From Flavobacteriaceae bacterium (GTDB lineage Bacteria; Bacteroidota; Bacteroidia; Flavobacteriales; Flavobacteriaceae), in contig JACXVH010000053.1 in the NCBI GenBank assembly GCA_014763515.1, positions 1-8,891 of the forward strand: 8,891 bases of DNA, read 5' to 3'. The notes under the pieces are model-generated. The model searched no databases. It saw only the letters and a program-made list of their open reading frames with translations, and had not been told where the DNA came from. Shown here in pieces: positions 6,311 to 8,891 of this stretch. Each line of letters starts with the position of its first letter. The stretch's first letter is position 1. The position numbers and the translations under genes were made by a program.

Positions 6311-7067
6311 TATCATACAAATTGAAAAAACTATAATTAATAGCGCTACAATTTTGTGTAAAATGTCTATGGTTATTTTTTTAACTAATTTGTTTCCCAA
6401 AAATGCTCCAGTAAAAGCAGCAAGTGTAGCAACAACTAAAATGTTTATGTTTATAGAAGAATGATTAAAAATATTAGAATTACTATAAACACTTAAACGA
6501 CTTATATCAATACAACAAGCAATAAAAATTCCTGAAGCAATAAATTGTTCTTTAGTTATGGGTAATTTCATTAAAAATGCAGAACGTAAAGCGCCTTGAT
6601 GACCTGATAATCCACCAAAAATCCACTTAAAATTCCACCAAGAGGAAGCAGTTTTTCGTTAAATTTCATTTTTTTTAATGTTGGAATAATATCAAAAAGT
6701 GAAAAAAGAATTAGTAATGTACCAATTATTATTTTCATCCAATTGGTAGCAAATGTTTTTTCAAAAAAAACAAAATTAACTAGAGTAGGTAGTTCAGTTA
6801 AAAGATTTAAAACTTTGGCACCAACAAAAGCAAAAACAGTAGCTGGTAATCCAAATAACAAAACTGTTTTCCAATGAATATTTTTTCCAACTAATGATAG
6901 TTAAAAATATTATTCAAAAAATGAACAATTGCTGTTAAACTAATGGCTATTTCTATAGGAAAAAACAAAGCAAATGCAGGAAGTAAAAGGGTACCTAAAC
7001 CAAAACCTGAAAAGAAAGTTAATCCAGAAGCAAAGAAAGCAACTATAGCAATAACAATAATTTCCAT
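6296..7067 (-). pseudogene. TauE/SafE-family permease gene with two -1 frameshifts
   Basis: Three adjacent minus-strand reading frames together make one TauE/SafE-type membrane protein (PF01925, sulfite/organoanion export family) of about 257 residues. Fragment 1 (7067-6891) begins MEIIVIAIVAFFASGLT, continues SGFGLGTLLLPAFALFFP, and hits TAG after FNNIF-like sequence. Fragment 2 (from about 6900 to a TAA at 6573-6571) gives LVGKNIHWKTVLLFGLPA to LPLGGILSGF. Fragment 3 (from about 6620 to a TAG at 6298-6296) gives GGLSGHQGALRSAF, then IASGIFIACCIDISRLSVY and AFTGAFLGNKL. The joins need one extra base near 6901-6902 and one in the A5 run at 6617-6621. With these, the protein is full length, with both family glycine-rich halves and about seven to eight membrane segments. 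The start codon overlaps the stop of the upstream hydrolase gene by one base, so the two were coupled. Either true decay or base-calling errors could explain the breaks; the second site is a homopolymer, the first hardly so. Confidence 0.85.
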
Positions 7068-8107
7068 TATATATCTAAACTTTTACTTTTTATGTAATCT
7101 GTAATTAGATAGGCAATTAACTTACCTGTTAAATGATTATTCGTTTTATTGTCGTCTAAATTTGGTGCAGCTTCACAAATATGCAAATAAGCGGCATTCT
7201 TATTTTTACCAAAAAAATGAATGTAATGTCGGGCTTGTTGAACGCTAAAACCTGTTAATGTCATGGCACTCGAATAAATTCCTGGAATTGCATCTAAATC
7301 CAACTCAATTCCAAAAGGATCAGTTTTTACAAATTGATAGGCATTATTAAGTTCAATATTAAAATCTTTTGTTTTACGTACTTCAATTTCTTCATAGCTA
7401 ACATAACGAACACGTTCTTGCAAAGTTTTAATGGTATTAAAAACACTTTTAGAAACAAAATTTTCGTGTAAACCAAATATAAAATAGTTTTTCAAGAAAC
7501 CTTCTTCAAATGCATAAGTAAATCCATTTCCAGAATGTCTTCCTTCCATGATTCTAAAATCGGTATGGGCATCAAAATTAACAGCATTTACTGGTTTTCC
7601 TTTAGCAAGAGCTAATCCTTTTATATTTCCATATGCATTGTTATGTCCGCCACCTATTATAATTGGAAATTTTCCAGTACTTACAATTAGATGAATAATA
7701 TGAGAAACTTCTTTATCTACTTTAGATACTAGATCGAAAAGTTCTTTTTTTTCGTTTTTGTTAGAAATACTCAAATGGCTTGCTTTTTCCATTTCTTGTG
7801 CAACATCTAATGCTCCTAAAATAAGTAAATCGTTTCCTTTACAAAATTTGTTATGCTGAATGTTTAAAAGACTTTTTAAAGCACTTTCAAATGCAGTAGC
7901 TGCACCAGTTCTTCCATGATTTGCTTTTACACCAATATCTTCTGGGATACCAAATAGCACAAATTTAGCCGAAGATTCTTTAATAAATTTCCAAATGTCA
8001 ACGCCATCGGGAACAATTTCTACTTTTTCTCCAAATTTTATTTCACCACTTCTATGATTTGTTAATTTAGCTAACTCATTAGCTGTAAGAAGTTTAATAT
8101 TGTTCAT
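7067..8107 (-). CDS. Arginase/agmatinase/formimidoylglutamase (ureohydrolase) family enzyme
   Basis: This 346-residue cytosolic enzyme of the ureohydrolase superfamily (PF00491) should hydrolyse a guanidino or formimino group using two Mn(II) ions. All six metal ligands can be seen: H155 in GGGHNN (152-157), D179, H181 and D183 in NFDAHTDFR (177-185), and D270 and D272 in IELDLDAIPG (267-276). E312 in CEAAP matches the conserved late glutamate. H191 lies in EGRHSGNGF (188-196), in the substrate loop. Flavobacterial relatives are usually annotated as formimidoylglutamase (HutG, last step of histidine degradation) or arginase, but no hut or arginine genes are in the window, so the substrate is left open. 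The protein has a longer N-terminus than classical arginases (FGIPEDIGVKANHGRTGA begins at 52). The gene has a -7 promoter box just upstream and shares one base with the downstream permease gene. Confidence 0.88.
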   Translation of the reverse strand: MNNIKLLTANELAKLTNHRSGEIKFGEKVEIVPDGVDIWKFIKESSAKFVLFGIPEDIGVKANHGRTGAATAFESALKSLLNIQHNKFCKGNDLLILGALDVAQEMEKASHLSISNKNEKKELFDLVSKVDKEVSHIIHLIVSTGKFPIIIGGGHNNAYGNIKGLALAKGKPVNAVNFDAHTDFRIMEGRHSGNGFTYAFEEGFLKNYFIFGLHENFVSKSVFNTIKTLQERVRYVSYEEIEVRKTKDFNIELNNAYQFVKTDPFGIELDLDAIPGIYSSAMTLTGFSVQQARHYIHFFGKNKNAAYLHICEAAPNLDDNKTNNHLTGKLIAYLITDYIKSKSLDI

Positions 8108-8128
8108 TTTTTGTAGGTATTAGCTTTC

Positions 8129-8136
8129 CAAAAATA
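8129..8136 (-). promoter_or_regulatory. Bacteroidetes-type -7 box for the ureohydrolase gene
   Basis: The minus strand reads TATTTTTG, a full match to the Bacteroidetes -7 consensus TAnnTTTG, 21 bases before the ATG at 8107. No clear TTG -33 element lies at the expected distance upstream, so the call is tentative. Transcription from it would give a leader of only about 10-15 bases. Confidence 0.45.
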
Positions 8137-8164
8137 AGAATTAAACAATAAATTTAGTGAGATG

Positions 8165-8195
8165 TTGAAAAAATACTTTTTATATCGTAATTTTG
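8165..8195 (+). promoter_or_regulatory. Bacteroidetes-type promoter for the coiled-coil membrane protein gene
   Basis: A -33 TTG at 8165-8167 and a -7 box TAATTTTG at 8188-8195 (exact TAnnTTTG) are separated by 20 bases, the spacing expected for the Bacteroidetes primary sigma factor. The start codon at 8218 lies 22 bases after the box, predicting a short leader of about 15 bases. It is divergent from the ureohydrolase promoter in the same 110-base gap. Confidence 0.7.
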
Positions 8196-8217
8196 TTAAA
8201 ACCAATAAACCCCAATT

Positions 8218-8891
8218 ATGGAAAATAAACAAAACAATTCTGGATTAAAAGCAGCTGTGGTAGTATTAGCCTTATTATTTTTAGGAAGTTTAGGCTATAT
8301 TTTCAAAATGAATTCAGACAACAAAAAACAAGTTACTGAATTAACTACAGAAAAAACGTCATTAGAAAATGAAATTAAAGCTAAAATTGCTGAATTAGAA
8401 TCAATGTCTAATGAGAACAATGCTTTAAAAAGTGATATTGATGCACAGAAGGCTGAAATGGAAAAGCTTTTAGGTGAATTACAAAAAGCAAAAGATGATT
8501 CTGCATCTATGAAAAAATATCAAGGACTTTATGCAAAATTAAACAGAGAGTTTGAAAATTTAAAAGCTGAAAACGAATTATTAAAACAACAAAATGTTAC
8601 TTTAAAATCTAATTTAGATAGTACAAATGTTGTTTTAGAGGATGCGAAGCGTTTTAACGATACTTTAGTTATGCAAAACGACAACTTAACTAAAACCGTT
8701 GAAAAAGGTTCTAAACTATCTGTTTTAAACTTAAATGTTTTAGCAGTTAAAGAAAGAAGTTCTGGTAAACAAATTGAAACAGATAAAGCAAGTAGAGCAA
8801 ACAAATTAAAAATTAGTTTTATCATTGCTGAAAACCAAATTGCAAAATCTGGAGATAGAAAATACTACGTTCAAGTTATTGATAGCAAAAA
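8218..8891 (+). CDS. Membrane-anchored coiled-coil protein, unknown function, 5' part
   Basis: An open frame starts at ATG 8218 and runs off the right edge with 224 codons and no stop. A short polar N-terminus (MENKQNNSGLK) precedes one hydrophobic segment at about residues 11-29 (AAVVVLALLFLGSLGYIF), which has no typical cleavage site and so is probably a membrane anchor. Residues about 33-160 are rich in Glu, Lys, Leu and Asn with heptad-like leucine spacing (for example ELTTEKTSLENEIKAKIAEL, LKAENELLKQQNVTLKSNL), indicating a long coiled coil. From about 165 (KGSKLSVLNLNVLAVKERSS) the sequence becomes strand-like, ending in ANKLKISFIIAENQIAKSG and KYYVQVID, the start of what looks like a small beta domain. 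I know similar hypothetical proteins from Flavobacteriaceae but no function. A good promoter lies directly upstream, so it is probably the first gene of its transcript. Confidence 0.85.
   Translation, partial: MENKQNNSGLKAAVVVLALLFLGSLGYIFKMNSDNKKQVTELTTEKTSLENEIKAKIAELESMSNENNALKSDIDAQKAEMEKLLGELQKAKDDSASMKKYQGLYAKLNREFENLKAENELLKQQNVTLKSNLDSTNVVLEDAKRFNDTLVMQNDNLTKTVEKGSKLSVLNLNVLAVKERSSGKQIETDKASRANKLKISFIIAENQIAKSGDRKYYVQVIDSK

Noticed and set aside
6569..6573. TAATG overlap between permease fragments 2 and 3, suggesting two coupled genes.
   Set aside because: The sequence of both fragments across the join is continuous TauE-family protein after adding one base at 6617-6621. The ATG is an internal Met of the original gene.
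6296..7067. Programmed ribosomal frameshifting to make the full permease.
   Set aside because: Two separate events would be needed, no slippery heptamer with a downstream stem is visible at the first site, and programmed frameshifting is not known to me for this family.

Overview
The window looks like chromosome of a member of the Bacteroidota, most likely a Flavobacteriaceae bacterium. The DNA is very AT-rich. Start codons lack Shine-Dalgarno sequences. Two good matches to the Bacteroidetes -7 promoter box (TAnnTTTG) sit in the one divergent intergenic gap. The proteins (an HsdR-N-like protein beside holA, a CAL67264-type small membrane protein beside ettA, a TPR-hybrid histidine kinase) read like flavobacterial proteins. 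This assignment rests on recognition of the proteins, not on a search.

Layout. Positions 1-128 hold the start of a minus-strand gene for a small HsdR N-terminal-domain protein. Divergent from it, a plus-strand block runs 162-4037: a four-helix-bundle protein of the 23S rRNA intervening-sequence (S23/IVP) family, holA (DNA polymerase III delta), a four-helix membrane protein, a 60-residue membrane protein, and ettA (ABC-F translation throttle). It ends at a perfect 17-bp hairpin terminator (4042-4083). A large TPR sensor hybrid histidine kinase follows on the plus strand (4109-6310). It meets, tail to tail and with a 15-bp overlap, a minus-strand pair: an arginase/formimidoylglutamase-family hydrolase (8107-7067) and, overlapping its stop codon by one base, a TauE/SafE-type permease gene (7067-6296) broken by two single-base deletions. 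Finally, a divergent plus-strand gene with one membrane anchor and a long coiled coil begins at 8218 and runs off the end.

Most of the window is ordinary housekeeping and accessory chromosome. The most interesting structure is at the left. The S23/IVP-family gene is bracketed by imperfect inverted repeats (22 of 25 positions matching, 136-160 against 553-577), both built from 7-nt units beginning AAC. The repeats abut the start codons of both flanking genes, and the right repeat encodes the last residues of the protein. This resembles the organisation of rRNA intervening sequences, but it sits between protein genes, so it may be a small mobile or RNA-structured element. A second, degenerate 7-nt-phased array lies just upstream of ettA. 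The other point to check is whether the doubly frameshifted permease is real decay or sequencing error.

No tRNA, rRNA, CRISPR array, insertion sequence with transposase, or replication origin was seen. No gene-free stretch exceeds about 110 bases.
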